From Gammaproteobacteria bacterium (GTDB lineage Bacteria > Pseudomonadota > Gammaproteobacteria > Pseudomonadales > Azotimanducaceae): DNA of 43,198 bases. Shown here one piece after another: positions 19,101 through 26,340 of this stretch; within the stretch, counting starts at the first letter, position 1, and every line of letters begins with the position of its first letter. Below the pieces are notes generated by a model that had not been told where the DNA came from, ran no database searches, and was given only the letters and a program-made list of their open reading frames with translations. Both the position numbers and the translations under genes were made by a program. Location of the stretch: NCBI GenBank assembly GCA_026709225.1, contig JAPOTJ010000074.1, forward strand, positions 1 through 43,198, given 5' to 3'.

Positions 19101-21612
19101 CTTGTCTCGGTGCCTGCGGCGCGACTTCACCAAGGCTGTATGCCAACTCAAACCCCGCATGTTCATCACGCACGAGTCGGTCTTGCCGAATCACCCGCAT
19201 CGTCGCTTGCTCAAGCGCCGAGGCGAGGCCGTCACAGTCATGCGCCGCGCGATGCGAACAACCGAAGTGCAGGGTGGTCCCGGCAGCGAGATAGCTGCTG
19301 GTCTCAACATCGATCTTCAGCGTGAGTCGATCGATATCGGTGGTCGAGGGGACTTGCTTCGCCGTGATTCGAAGCTGAGGGGCTGATGCACCTTGGATGA
19401 TCTTCCATGCGACGGCCGCGCGCGCCGGCTCGCCGTACATGCGTAGGGGTACGACCTTGATGCGGTGCGTGCCTGCCGCAGGCGCTGGCACGATCAGCCA
19501 CTCGACATTGTCGATCTTGGAGCGCGATGCGTGTTCGCCGCAGGCGCCCCCGCCGCAGTCGGCGCCCGCGTCCACCCAAAGATCAAGATTGTTGAGCACT
19601 GAGTCGGTGAGGGTGTCGGCCGGGCCTTCATCCCAAGTGAGCACGACATCGAGCCTGCTCGACCCTTCCGGTACCCGCACATCGATGTACTCATAGCCGG
19701 ATGCGGATGGCGCAGATTCGACGCTTGCCACCTGCCAGCCATCGCCGCTCGGCAGCGATGCGACGCTTGTTCGCGCCGAAACAAGCCCCATGCCGTACTG
19801 GTTCTGCATGGCCCCTGGCCCTTCGGAATTATCGAGCGGAAACTGTGTGCGGCTCTCAAGATAGGCATCCGGACGAATCGCGCTTGCCATGAGCCGCGCA
19901 CGAACAAGCGCCGACTGATTACGAAGATTGCCATCGGCTTCCAGCACGAGCGCTGCAACACCTGCGACCGATGGCGCTGCCATGCTGGTTCCGCTTAAGC
20001 TTGCGTAGCCGTCTCGCGACGCCGAGCCGGAGACTGACCAGATATCGACGCCCGTGCCGACAACCTTTGGCAGGAGGCGGCCATCGGCGGTCGGGCCGTG
20101 GCTGCTGAAGTCCGCGATGATGCCAGCATCGTTGACGGCACCAACAGCAAGGGCGTTTTTGGCTGTGCCGTAATTCGAGAATCCGCGAGCGCTATCGTTC
20201 GACTGCGCGACCACATAGAGTTGCCCGCGTCTGTGGACGATGGCGTCGAGCTTGCGATCACCGATCGCGCGACCGCGCGAATCATCGGTCGTGCGGCCGA
20301 GGCTCATGTTGACGATATGCGGCGCAACGGCATCGGTGGGGCGACCAGCACACGCGCTCGGGCGCGCGAGATAGTCGAAGCCGCGGCGAATGTCGTCATC
20401 CGAACCCCAGCCGAATCGGGTCAGGACTTTGGCGAATCGCAAATGGCTGAGGTTTGGTGCCATGCCGGCGCGCAACGGGTCAAGACGCCCAGCGCCCGCA
20501 ATCGTACCGAACACATGTGTGCCGTGACCGTCAGAATCGACCCATAAGTCCCATCGCTCGCCACGCACAAAGTTTGCGCCGCAGATGGACTCGCGACCAT
20601 GCGTGATGTCGGGGTGGCGCAGATTGAGTCCGGTATCGAGGACGCCGATGGCAATGCCTCGACCAGTGAGTCCGGCAAAGGTCTCGCCAGCATATTCGTA
20701 GCTGCGCAATCCATCGGCACCCATTACCGGTACGGCGGAATCGTGCGTCGCTCTGACGAGTGACACCGGTTCAACGTGCATCACGTAGTCGGCGGCAATG
20801 ACATCATTGAGCGCGTGTGGGGGCAGGTTTGCGGTATAGCTTCGAACATCCGCATCGTAGGCGCCGATGGTGACGCCAAGCTCAGCGAGCGCGCGCTTTG
20901 ATGTGCCACTTGCATCGTCGTGCATGAGGGTGATGAATACAGGGGTGCTTGCGTTCGGAGCGCTTGCCTGCATCTGCGCTGCGAAATGTGCGCTTCGCTT
21001 CGCATCCGCTGGCGGCGCGCCAATGCCGAGCACGCTGGGCAGTGCGGCAATCGCCTCAAGAAGCGAGCGCTCCGGCGTGACACGCACGCGAAGACTGTCG
21101 CCGGAAGCGCCTTCAACGCGTGCGCCGAGGCCTGTGAGGGATTTGCCGATTGCCTGCATATCCTTGCCAGTGTCAATGCGAACAACGGCGAAGACGTGAT
21201 CGAGGGCACTGCTTCGAGGCAGTTCAAGAATGGCTTGAATGCCAATGGCTGGTTCGAGCCAGCTTGCGTTTGGCGCGGGCTCAGTCTCCGGCTTCTCGGT
21301 CAGCGGCGCTTGCTGCATGGCGTCGAGGTGCGCTGCGAGGACGTAGCCTTCTGGTAGCGAGACTTCGCCCTTCTGCGATGCTCGTTCGGGCTGAGACGGC
21401 GCGGGCGGTGCATGATCGATAATTGGGTCTGCGCCCGCTTGACTCTCTCGTAGTGTTCGCTGTGCGACACGGTCAAGCACCGCTTCCGGCGTGCTCGGCA
21501 TTAAGGCTGGGGTCGTCGGTACCTCCGGTTGACGCAGCCACCACAAGCCGAAAGCGGCCAGCGCTGCGACCGCCACAAAGATGGTGATGCTCCTCAAGAG
21601 CACACGGTTCAT
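13174..21612 (-). CDS. giant membrane-anchored double subtilisin-like protease
   Basis: The ATG at 21612 gives 2,812 residues; a GTG four codons upstream gives 2,816 and is used for numbering. Order: signal anchor ~12-30; prodomain-like region ~140-295; first S8 domain ~320-620 (Asp330 in VLDTGL, His367 in GHGTH, Asn476, Ser547 in GTSMAAP); β-sandwich ~630-880; four repeats centred near 930, 1057, 1185 and 1313 with a W-x-W-x-(Q/A/S)-P core; a β-propeller-like region ~1405-1815; two Ig/cadherin-like (He_PIG) domains ~1818-2010; a Calx-beta-like domain ~2015-2120; a further β domain to ~2250; second S8 domain ~2265-2680 (Asp2317, His2361, Asn2466, Ser2589); P domain ~2705-2812. Both triads are intact. 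It probably acts outside the inner membrane. First gene of a three-gene operon. Confidence 0.9.
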   Translation of the reverse strand: MNRVLLRSITIFVAVAALAAFGLWWLRQPEVPTTPALMPSTPEAVLDRVAQRTLRESQAGADPIIDHAPPAPSQPERASQKGEVSLPEGYVLAAHLDAMQQAPLTEKPETEPAPNASWLEPAIGIQAILELPRSSALDHVFAVVRIDTGKDMQAIGKSLTGLGARVEGASGDSLRVRVTPERSLLEAIAALPSVLGIGAPPADAKRSAHFAAQMQASAPNASTPVFITLMHDDASGTSKRALAELGVTIGAYDADVRSYTANLPPHALNDVIAADYVMHVEPVSLVRATHDSAVPVMGADGLRSYEYAGETFAGLTGRGIAIGVLDTGLNLRHPDITHGRESICGANFVRGERWDLWVDSDGHGTHVFGTIAGAGRLDPLRAGMAPNLSHLRFAKVLTRFGWGSDDDIRRGFDYLARPSACAGRPTDAVAPHIVNMSLGRTTDDSRGRAIGDRKLDAIVHRRGQLYVVAQSNDSARGFSNYGTAKNALAVGAVNDAGIIADFSSHGPTADGRLLPKVVGTGVDIWSVSGSASRDGYASLSGTSMAAPSVAGVAALVLEADGNLRNQSALVRARLMASAIRPDAYLESRTQFPLDNSEGPGAMQNQYGMGLVSARTSVASLPSGDGWQVASVESAPSASGYEYIDVRVPEGSSRLDVVLTWDEGPADTLTDSVLNNLDLWVDAGADCGGGACGEHASRSKIDNVEWLIVPAPAAGTHRIKVVPLRMYGEPARAAVAWKIIQGASAPQLRITAKQVPSTTDIDRLTLKIDVETSSYLAAGTTLHFGCSHRAAHDCDGLASALEQATMRVIRQDRLVRDEHAGFELAYSLGEVAPQAPRQVEIEFSRQTLPTDTPLHVTASAWNARSAVRTILLDGASNASSPPVAANDSFDAARRIASETGDTLVDFSIASREPGEPDVEGDTRSLWHIWQPPASGLYRFQFIREGSRQSGSARFDIYTGDKIAELVSVATKTGSEIAFTADVDTEYFIRASTSNGNTPRMALTWEAADVRPDNDDIVAASGIVGESGSIEGSNESATLERGEFWNGLAATTWHTWTAPATAHWHFALQQQNHRVMVFAGDSLDSLRLLSQPSPNFSASLYAKEGVTYRIAIAATSAEASGSEYTLSWRIENDRPPIAGRTPDRFIDARLLEGSEGSLPSPYKDQLTVDPEEPPESGIGTIWWQWTAPESGRFTFFIDGSDVLRLGLWTGARLQDLALQGASIAGTGVVLDAEAGQTYSVSIGRSPDSVNVPLSQLGDATVLTWGPTPENDDRAKATLITGSNGIDLVDLRHATHAHDDPSDHVGHESLWWHWSAPSSGWHTFRVDGDPDWAVLTIYPAVSTDGAAAHLVASSERSFLANGQVETALLARAGAQYQIRVAKRPNAKQLLPANLRWQQSSAPAYLGYRDAYDGPATDPHDEADSWTHNLAMHPGDMQVFATRNGQFVALDRDATTGELSNARSIAPSAVSINNDTHVPPPLNQRVLPRTTLWWSRIHDRLFAFHPEQSNAFARNAEGDTEWTRNHMRLKPDDSGGSLPVHNTFAATSHERFLYFADLESHQISAYRLDSEWSMTRVQQFGSIEEGSAEDSPARHIGEVSQILVTPDDAYLIAADTRGLLVFSIDPETGRLTLANHIAVASDIEDTRLRNFGELGGVVLNADEGLLFVIGRRAPRLAVFDVSASYAEPLHLLSLYRFASEGSLAPTVLQRPSAEGFAECGRAYAHADLAAVDVICETGSFVARYDAAENSLHITDYALYPGEDRFGNKVPRHGHFRRYAAEDAQGNMLYRITQNGPRAEIHLMQRASAMTVDAFSNHAPSINRRLENQTATVGAAFRYEIPTDTFADADGDSLELTVSGRPPWLDFDAATRVLTGTPLAIEITAAPQVIEVTATDVQGASATLRFGLEVVAAPAGTNRAPLVDNPLPVQTTRVGETFAFVIPSTTFSDPDGDALLYSVSGRPRWLDYAHATSTLTGTPSAQEDGMTFSLKVSAQDGKGGRTETDLTITVEAAPKIIDFTFGRETDVLSEWKHDTPVELGLDFAEALDRAQRLTLTSVGSAELGADFLLDETEVTVAAGSRGARFWLTPLLDFDSEGEETVILEAHAEDGRSERVSLTIEDAGALFADAKSTLYSDLYVFFGDRTITASKIELGTIVCNLGARDNSRGVLQFRVSQSPSLRPTVGRIVSANVPPISAGSCGMVSFDVNFRDLPASGAYYAVASISALPEEIPGRAHTNQDVTGFTVTSVRQARTSCPDLGRNTSPGTADPLASQQWHIGNTGQSAYAQAGGTSKEDLDMQAAISDGRDGAGVKVAVVDTGLEICHPDLAANVEAGASFNFNAEAWLGSAASDPYLPATAGDHGTSVAGLIASVQGNGIGGRGVAAGAKLRGYNFLETLDPGRAQAFKDSLGSSTARPNSSDVDIFNMSFGSLGAESITPDDDIQVFRHGTRNLRDGKGAIYVKAGGNGFGRCSSMQRIDSVSDFNINDELGCVPVNADRNTNLPYLINVGAFNASGRRASYSASGSALWVSAPAGEFGENTPAMITTDQMGTDTGYDALSAIAGTRNFGLKPGSQDNPHGDYVSTFNGTSSAAPNTSGAIAILLSAYPKLTWRDVKHLLAISARPIDPDIPAFTVAIGGAAATLRHAWMTNGAGYSFHNWYGFGAVSVDDLLEAAASHTADSLGPFTLMTTPERAEPVAIPDNRGAGVTQRIEVSDIEDSKRIESLTLAIKATHPFTNDLGIALTSPAGTESILLPVYSETLAGDVDLDWKLLSNAFYGESPNGEWTIRIIDAAAGDTGTLDSWQLEFAVGNVPEKR

Positions 21613-21618
21613 AGTGCT

Positions 21619-21633
21619 GCCCACCTGGTGGGC
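21619..21633. promoter_or_regulatory. palindrome over the ribosome-binding site of the giant protease gene
   Basis: GCCCACC-T-GGTGGGC is a perfect 7+7 palindrome. Read on the minus strand it contains the AGGTGG that serves the ATG at 21612. It could be an operator, or an RNA hairpin hiding the ribosome-binding site, though the one-base loop would have to open. The function is inferred only from position. Confidence 0.35.
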
Positions 21634-21649
21634 GGTGGATAGTACGCCG

Positions 21650-21676
21650 ATTGTATGTTTGAAGTAAAGTTGTCTA
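21650..21676 (-). promoter_or_regulatory. putative σ70 promoter for the protease operon
   Basis: On the minus strand TAGACA (21676-21671) and TACAAT (21655-21650) match -35 and -10 boxes, separated by 15 bp, which is shorter than ideal. Transcription would start about 30 bp before the giant gene and cross the palindrome. The region also faces the divergent ligK gene. Confidence 0.35.
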
Positions 21677-21802
21677 AATCGTCTTCAATCGGTCGTCCAC
21701 AGGAGCGGCGGGACCGAAAATTCGCTGATCCGGCTTCCTTGTATGCAGCGTTGATTCTCAGTTCCATGCGAGAATACGCCGAAGCCCACGGGAGCGCCTT
21801 GC

Positions 21803-22477
21803 ATGAAACCTGTCGCGGTGCGTGCGATTGAGCGCACAGAGCAAGCCGTTGTGGATGGCCTTGCCGAGCAAGGCGTTGCCACTGTGCACGAGGCGCAAGG
21901 TCGATTCGGACTATTACAGCCGTATATGCGTCCAATGTACCCAGGGGCGCGCATCGCCGGAAGTGCACTCACGGTGCTTGCGCATCCCGGCGACAACTGG
22001 ATGCTGCATGTTGCCGTCGAGCTGGCCATGCCGGGTGACATTCTGGTGGTCGGCCTGTCGGCTGAGAACGCCGATGGCATGTTCGGCGACTTGCTGGCGA
22101 CCTCCGCCAAAGCGCACGGAATTGCTGGCCTTGTGATTGACGCCGGTGTGCGCGACACGGCGGATTTGACTGCGATGGCATTCCCGGTATGGAGCAAGAC
22201 TGTATCTGCCAAAGGCACAGTGAAGGCGACGCCCGGTTGCGTCAACAAGCCGGTGGTGTGCGCAGGTTGCTTCGTCAATCCGGGTGACGTAGTGGTTGCC
22301 GATGACGATGGCGTGTGCGTTGTGCCGAGAGAGACGGCCGTGCAGGCGTTGCAGCTCAGCCAGGCACGCACTGAGAGTGAAAAGAAGATGCGCGCTCGGC
22401 TGGCAGCGGGCGAACTTGGTCTCGACCTATATGGAATGCGCGAGAAGCTCGCCGAGGCGGGGCTTCATTACGAGTAG
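21803..22477 (+). CDS. ligK: 4-carboxy-4-hydroxy-2-oxoadipate aldolase / oxaloacetate decarboxylase
   Basis: A class II pyruvate aldolase of the RraA-like fold. It cleaves 4-carboxy-4-hydroxy-2-oxoadipate to pyruvate and oxaloacetate in the protocatechuate/gallate meta pathways, and the family also decarboxylates oxaloacetate. The 224 residues show [15 protein letters not shown] near the start, [20 protein letters not shown], the metal/substrate site [20 protein letters not shown] then [19 protein letters not shown] and [18 protein letters not shown]. These match LigK rather than the RNase E regulator RraA, which is shorter. No other aromatic-degradation gene is nearby, so here it may serve mainly as a decarboxylase (inference). 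Confidence 0.88.
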   Translation: MKPVAVRAIERTEQAVVDGLAEQGVATVHEAQGRFGLLQPYMRPMYPGARIAGSALTVLAHPGDNWMLHVAVELAMPGDILVVGLSAENADGMFGDLLATSAKAHGIAGLVIDAGVRDTADLTAMAFPVWSKTVSAKGTVKATPGCVNKPVVCAGCFVNPGDVVVADDDGVCVVPRETAVQALQLSQARTESEKKMRARLAAGELGLDLYGMREKLAEAGLHYE

Positions 22478-22603
22478 CGCAGGGCTGAATCGGCGCCTTC
22501 ATCTCAATCTGTTCTGTGCGTCTCAACAAGCCTAAGTCCGATCCGCCCGATCGGCTCGATGGAAAAAATATCCGCTAAACGTCGGGGTGCCTGTCAGCCG
22601 CGT

Positions 22604-22633
22604 TTGACTTGCCGAAGCGCAACAATGGACAAT
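22604..22633 (+). promoter_or_regulatory. putative σ70 promoter for rplM-rpsI
   Basis: TTGACT (22604-22609) and GACAAT (22628-22633) are spaced 18 bp. They lie 29 bp before the rplM start in the 185-bp gap after ligK. Strong -35 match, moderate -10 match. Confidence 0.5.
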
Positions 22634-22662
22634 AACGAATTGAACTCGAAATCTCGATTGCT

Positions 22663-23091
22663 ATGACGACCTTGAGCACCCGGCCTGCCGATGTGACGAC
22701 ACAGTGGCGGCTTGTAGACGCGAGCGACTGCGTGCTTGGGCGCCTTGCCTCGCGCATTGCCACCGTCCTTCGCGGCAAGGACAAGCCTGAGTACACGCCG
22801 CATGTCGATGTCGGCGATTTTGTCATCGTTGTCAATGCCGACAAGGTGCGGGTGACTGGCAATAAGCACGAAGACAAGATGTACCATCGACACTCGGGCT
22901 ACCCAGGCGGCATCAAGAGCATGAGCTTTCGCAGCATGCAAGAGCGTGTGCCCGAACGAATCATCGAGCTTGCCGTCAAAGGCATGCTGCCGAGAAATCC
23001 GCTCGGTCGCCAGATGGCGCGCAAACTGAAAGTCTACGCAGGGCCAGCGCATCCGCATCAGGCGCAGCAGCCCAAACCCATGGAAATCTAA
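22663..23091 (+). CDS. rplM: 50S ribosomal protein L13
   Basis: L13 is an early-assembly 23S rRNA-binding protein and in E. coli the autoregulator of rplM-rpsI. The 142 residues have the exact family length, with [20 protein letters not shown] near the N-terminus, [21 protein letters not shown], the [12 protein letters not shown] motif and [20 protein letters not shown]. It precedes rpsI by 28 bp, the usual pair. Confidence 0.98.
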   Translation: MTTLSTRPADVTTQWRLVDASDCVLGRLASRIATVLRGKDKPEYTPHVDVGDFVIVVNADKVRVTGNKHEDKMYHRHSGYPGGIKSMSFRSMQERVPERIIELAVKGMLPRNPLGRQMARKLKVYAGPAHPHQAQQPKPMEI

Positions 23092-23119
23092 GCACCTTAC
23101 GCACGGAAGGAGAGCATCA

Positions 23120-23518
23120 ATGCCCGAGGGCGTCGAATATCACTATGGCACCGGTCGTCGCAAGACTTCGACCGCGCGCGTCTACCTCACACCCGGCAGC
23201 GGACGAATTCTCGTCAATCGCCGTCCCTTGGATGAATATTTTGGGCGCGAGACCGCGCGCATGATCGTGCGTCAACCGATTGAAGTCGCTGAACTCGAAG
23301 ATGCCTTGGACATCAAGGTCACTGTTCGCGGCGGTGGAGGTTCTGGTCAGGCTGGCGCCATTCGTCACGGCATCGCGCGAGCGCTTGTCGACTACAACGC
23401 GGACTTGAAGGCGCCGCTCAGGGCCGCTGGTTTTATGACGCGCGATGCGCGTGAGGTTGAGCGCAAGAAAGTCGGTCTTCATAAGGCACGCAAGCGCCCC
23501 CAATACTCGAAGCGGTAA
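23120..23518 (+). CDS. rpsI: 30S ribosomal protein S9
   Basis: S9 is a head protein whose C-terminal tail reaches P-site tRNA. The 132 residues contain [40 protein letters not shown] and end in the universal [11 protein letters not shown], whose terminal Arg contacts tRNA. A GGAGAG ribosome-binding site precedes the ATG. Followed by petA after 49 bp. Confidence 0.98.
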   Translation: MPEGVEYHYGTGRRKTSTARVYLTPGSGRILVNRRPLDEYFGRETARMIVRQPIEVAELEDALDIKVTVRGGGGSGQAGAIRHGIARALVDYNADLKAPLRAAGFMTRDAREVERKKVGLHKARKRPQYSKR

Positions 23519-23567
23519 GCGTCCGCAGGATTTATATTTTTCAAGTATCCGAGTGGAAGTTTCCTCG

Positions 23568-24179
23568 ATGGAGTCTATATCAGCCGTAGAAGCGCCCGGA
23601 CGCAGGCGATTCTTGATAGGTGCCACTGCAGTGGTGGGTGCAATGGGCGTGGCCGGTGCTGCTGTGCCTTTTGTGCGCTCTTGGGCGCCAAGCGCACGTG
23701 CGCGCGCCGCTGGTGCTGCCATCACCGTTGACATTGCCAGTCTTGCCGAAGGCGAGATGGTCAGCCCAATACCGGCGTGGCGTGGCAAGCCGGTGTTTGT
23801 CGTTCGCCGCTCGAGCACCCAGGTCAAAGAATTAGAAACCCCGGACGCTGCTTTGGCCGATCCTCGGTCGGAGCGTCCGCAGCAGCCGCAATACGCGCAG
23901 AACGAATGGCGCGCGCGTCGTCCGGAAATTGGTGTGTATTTGGGCGTGTGCACGCATCTTGGATGCTCGCCGAAGTTCTACGGTGCACCAAGTGAAGAAG
24001 GCATTGACCCGGCTTGGGAAGGTGGATTCTTCTGTCCGTGCCACGGTTCGCGGTTCGACTTGGCGGGCCGCGTGGTGAGCGGCGTGCCAGCACCTTCCAA
24101 CTTGGAAGTGCCGCCTTACTTTTTTGCTTCCGATACCTTGATCGTGGTCGGCGAAGACAGCGGAAAGGTGGTGAGCTGA
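23568..24179 (+). CDS. petA: ubiquinol-cytochrome c reductase Rieske iron-sulfur subunit
   Basis: The Rieske subunit of complex III transfers electrons from ubiquinol to cytochrome c1. From the ATG at 23568 the product has 203 residues. RRRFLIGA at 12-19 followed by a hydrophobic helix is a twin-arginine-type signal anchor. The [2Fe-2S] ligands are in CTHLGC (Cys128, His130, disulfide Cys133) and CPCHGS (Cys156, disulfide Cys158, His159). Its TGA overlaps the petB ATG by one base. A longer reading starting inside rpsI is rejected. Confidence 0.96.
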   Translation: MESISAVEAPGRRRFLIGATAVVGAMGVAGAAVPFVRSWAPSARARAAGAAITVDIASLAEGEMVSPIPAWRGKPVFVVRRSSTQVKELETPDAALADPRSERPQQPQYAQNEWRARRPEIGVYLGVCTHLGCSPKFYGAPSEEGIDPAWEGGFFCPCHGSRFDLAGRVVSGVPAPSNLEVPPYFFASDTLIVVGEDSGKVVS

Positions 24180-25444
24180 TGAGCACTGAAGCATCTGAAT
24201 TGCCGCCATCAGCACTCGCCCGCGCAGTTGCTTGGTTCGATGTGCGCTTTCCGCTCACAGAAACTTGGAACTACCATCTGGCGCGCTACTACGCGCCGAA
24301 GAACTTTAACTTTTGGTACTTCATGGGTGCGCTTTCGCTGCTCGTGCTGGTCATTCAGCTCGGCTCTGGCGTATGGTTGACCATGAGCTACGTGCCGAGC
24401 GGCGAACAAGCGTTCGCTTCGGTCGAGTACATCATGCGCGATGTGGACATGGGCTACATCATTCGCTACATGCACACCACCGGCGCTTCGGCGTTCTTTC
24501 TCGTCGTCTATCTGCACATGTTCCGAGGCATGCTCTACGGCTCGTATCGCAAGCCGCGCGAGCTGCTCTGGCTCATCGGCATGGCCATCTTCATTGTGCT
24601 GATGGCGGAAGGGTTCTTCGGTTATCTGCTGCCTTGGGGCAATATGTCGTTCTGGGCTGCGCAGGTGATCGTCTCGCTTTTCAGCGCGATTCCGTTCGTC
24701 GGCGAGAGTCTTGCGACATGGATACGCGGCGACTTCGTCATGTCCGGCATCACGCTGACGCGCTTCTTTGCGCTGCATGTGGTGTTCATTCCGATCGTCC
24801 TGACCGCCCTCGTATTCGTGCACCTCGTCGCGTTGCACCATGTCGGGTCAAACAACCCGGACGGGGTGGAAATCAAGAGTAACAAGGATGCCAATGGCGT
24901 GCCCCGTGATGGCATCCCCTTTCACCCCTACTATGTCGTGCACGACATTAACGCCAGCGTCATATTTCTGATCCTTTTCTGCGTGGTGCTCTTCTACGCG
25001 CCGGAAATGGGTGGCTACTTCATCGAGAAGCCGAATTTTGAGGAAGCCAACCCCTTGAAGACGCCGGAGCATATCGCGCCAGTCTGGTATTACACCCCCT
25101 ACTACGCGATGCTGCGCGCAGCGACCTTCCCGCTCTTTGGCCTCGACGCCAAGTTCTGGGGCATGGTGGTGATGGCGGTGGCCATAGTGATCCCTGCGGC
25201 TCTACCGTGGCTTGACCGCAGTCCGGTGAAGTCCATTCGCTATAAAGGCCGCTGGTCAAAGGCAATGCTTGGGATATTTGTCGTGAGTTTCCTCGTACTT
25301 GGCTACCTCGGCACCATTGCGCCGTCACCGATGGCGACGCTTGCGTCGCAGATCGGCACCATGGCGTACCTGTCGTACTTCCTGCTTATGCCGTGGTATA
25401 CCCAGATCGAAAAAATCAAGCCGGTGCCGGATAGAGTGACGTAG
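24179..25444 (+). CDS. petB: ubiquinol-cytochrome c reductase cytochrome b
   Basis: Cytochrome b is the two-haem membrane core of the bc1 complex and forms both quinone sites. The ATG at 24179 gives 421 residues. Haem ligands are His99/His113 (RYMHTTGASAFFLVVYLH) and His200/His215. The Qo-site motif is PVWY (301-304) instead of PEWY, a replacement I recall as common in β/γ-proteobacteria. Eight or more membrane helices are evident. The start overlaps the petA stop by one base and petC follows 5 bp after the stop. Confidence 0.97.
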   Translation: MSTEASELPPSALARAVAWFDVRFPLTETWNYHLARYYAPKNFNFWYFMGALSLLVLVIQLGSGVWLTMSYVPSGEQAFASVEYIMRDVDMGYIIRYMHTTGASAFFLVVYLHMFRGMLYGSYRKPRELLWLIGMAIFIVLMAEGFFGYLLPWGNMSFWAAQVIVSLFSAIPFVGESLATWIRGDFVMSGITLTRFFALHVVFIPIVLTALVFVHLVALHHVGSNNPDGVEIKSNKDANGVPRDGIPFHPYYVVHDINASVIFLILFCVVLFYAPEMGGYFIEKPNFEEANPLKTPEHIAPVWYYTPYYAMLRAATFPLFGLDAKFWGMVVMAVAIVIPAALPWLDRSPVKSIRYKGRWSKAMLGIFVVSFLVLGYLGTIAPSPMATLASQIGTMAYLSYFLLMPWYTQIEKIKPVPDRVT

Positions 25445-25449
25445 CTGTC

Positions 25450-26271
25450 ATGCCTATGAAAGCTCGATGGTCATCGTGTATTGTTCTGCTCGGCTTGATG
25501 GCGTGGAGCACAGTGTTCGCCAATGCTTCCGAATGTCCGATTGAGGCTGATGTGCAATGGCATAGCGAGCCGATGAATCCCGACCTCAATGATTTGCCAT
25601 CGCTGCAGCGCGGCTTTCGCCACTATGTCAACTACTGCCTCGCCTGCCACGGTCTGCAGTACCAGCGCTACGAGCGTACCGCTGACGATCTTGCCATCCC
25701 GCACGATCTTGTCGAGGAGCACCTGATTTTTTCTGATCAGATGATTGGTCAGCGCATCACCACCGCCATGCCGGAGTCATCCTCGACATGGTTTGGCGTG
25801 GCACCGCCGGACTTGACCCTTGTTGCCAAACTGCGCGACCCAGAGTGGCTCTACAACTATCTCAACGCCTTTTATCTTGACCCTTGCAGGCCATTTGGTG
25901 TCAACAACAAGGTGTTTCCCAATGTCGGCATGCCGCATGTGTTGATTGATCTGCAGGGCAATCAACGTGCGGTGTGCACAGATGTCCCGATGATTGCTGA
26001 AAATGGCGGCGAGGCGAGAGACCCGCTGGTGCCGGGCAAAGTGCTGACCGAAGAGCAGTGCGGTATCTTGCAAGTAGAAGAGGGCACCGGTACCCTGACG
26101 GCTGAGGAATATCGACAGTTCACATGGGACCTTGTGAACTTCCTGCACTACGTCGCTGAGCCTTCGCGCATGGACCGCTACCGAATCGGTATCTACGTCA
26201 TTCTCTTCCTGATATTCCTCGCTGTGTTCACATGGCTTCTGAATCGTGAATTCTGGAAGGATGTGCGCTAA
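25450..26271 (+). CDS. petC: cytochrome c1
   Basis: Cytochrome c1 is the membrane-anchored c-type subunit of complex III that passes electrons to soluble cytochrome c. The 273 residues have a signal peptide (~5-25, ending VFANA), the haem-attachment motif CLACH (63-67), the probable axial Met161 in NVGMPHVL, and a C-terminal anchor helix (~245-263, IYVILFLIFLAVFTWLL) before a short cytoplasmic tail. An in-frame ATG at 25456 is an equally possible start. Confidence 0.96.
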   Translation: MPMKARWSSCIVLLGLMAWSTVFANASECPIEADVQWHSEPMNPDLNDLPSLQRGFRHYVNYCLACHGLQYQRYERTADDLAIPHDLVEEHLIFSDQMIGQRITTAMPESSSTWFGVAPPDLTLVAKLRDPEWLYNYLNAFYLDPCRPFGVNNKVFPNVGMPHVLIDLQGNQRAVCTDVPMIAENGGEARDPLVPGKVLTEEQCGILQVEEGTGTLTAEEYRQFTWDLVNFLHYVAEPSRMDRYRIGIYVILFLIFLAVFTWLLNREFWKDVR

Positions 26272-26301
26272 ATCCGCACCTAATTTATGTAACACGCCAT
26301 A

Positions 26302-26340
26302 CTCGCAGCCTCAATCAAGATTCGGAATTGGAGGCTTGAG
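26302..26340 (+). promoter_or_regulatory. hairpin covering the sspA ribosome-binding site
   Basis: GCCTCAAT (26308-26315) pairs with ATTGGAGGC (26327-26335, one bulged G). CTC (26302-26304) and GAG (26338-26340) could extend the stem. The right arm contains the GGAGG used by the GTG start of sspA. If it forms in the mRNA, it would hide the initiation site. It could also act as an attenuator after petC; there is no T-tract. Confidence 0.35.

Noticed and set aside
18182-19294. Plus-strand open frame of 370 codons inside the giant protease gene
   Set aside because: Shadow of the minus-strand coding region; the composition is Ser/Arg/Pro-rich with no domain, while the minus frame shows repeated W-x-W domains.
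21803-22477. Calling this gene rraA (regulator of ribonuclease activity A)
   Set aside because: It shares the fold, but the length of 224 residues and the motifs [25 protein letters not shown] and [10 protein letters not shown] fit the LigK aldolase; RraA is about 160 residues.
25375-25460. Frameshift or missing start between petB and petC
   Set aside because: The 5-bp gap and ATG at 25450 give a normal cytochrome c1 with a signal peptide; the frames are intact.
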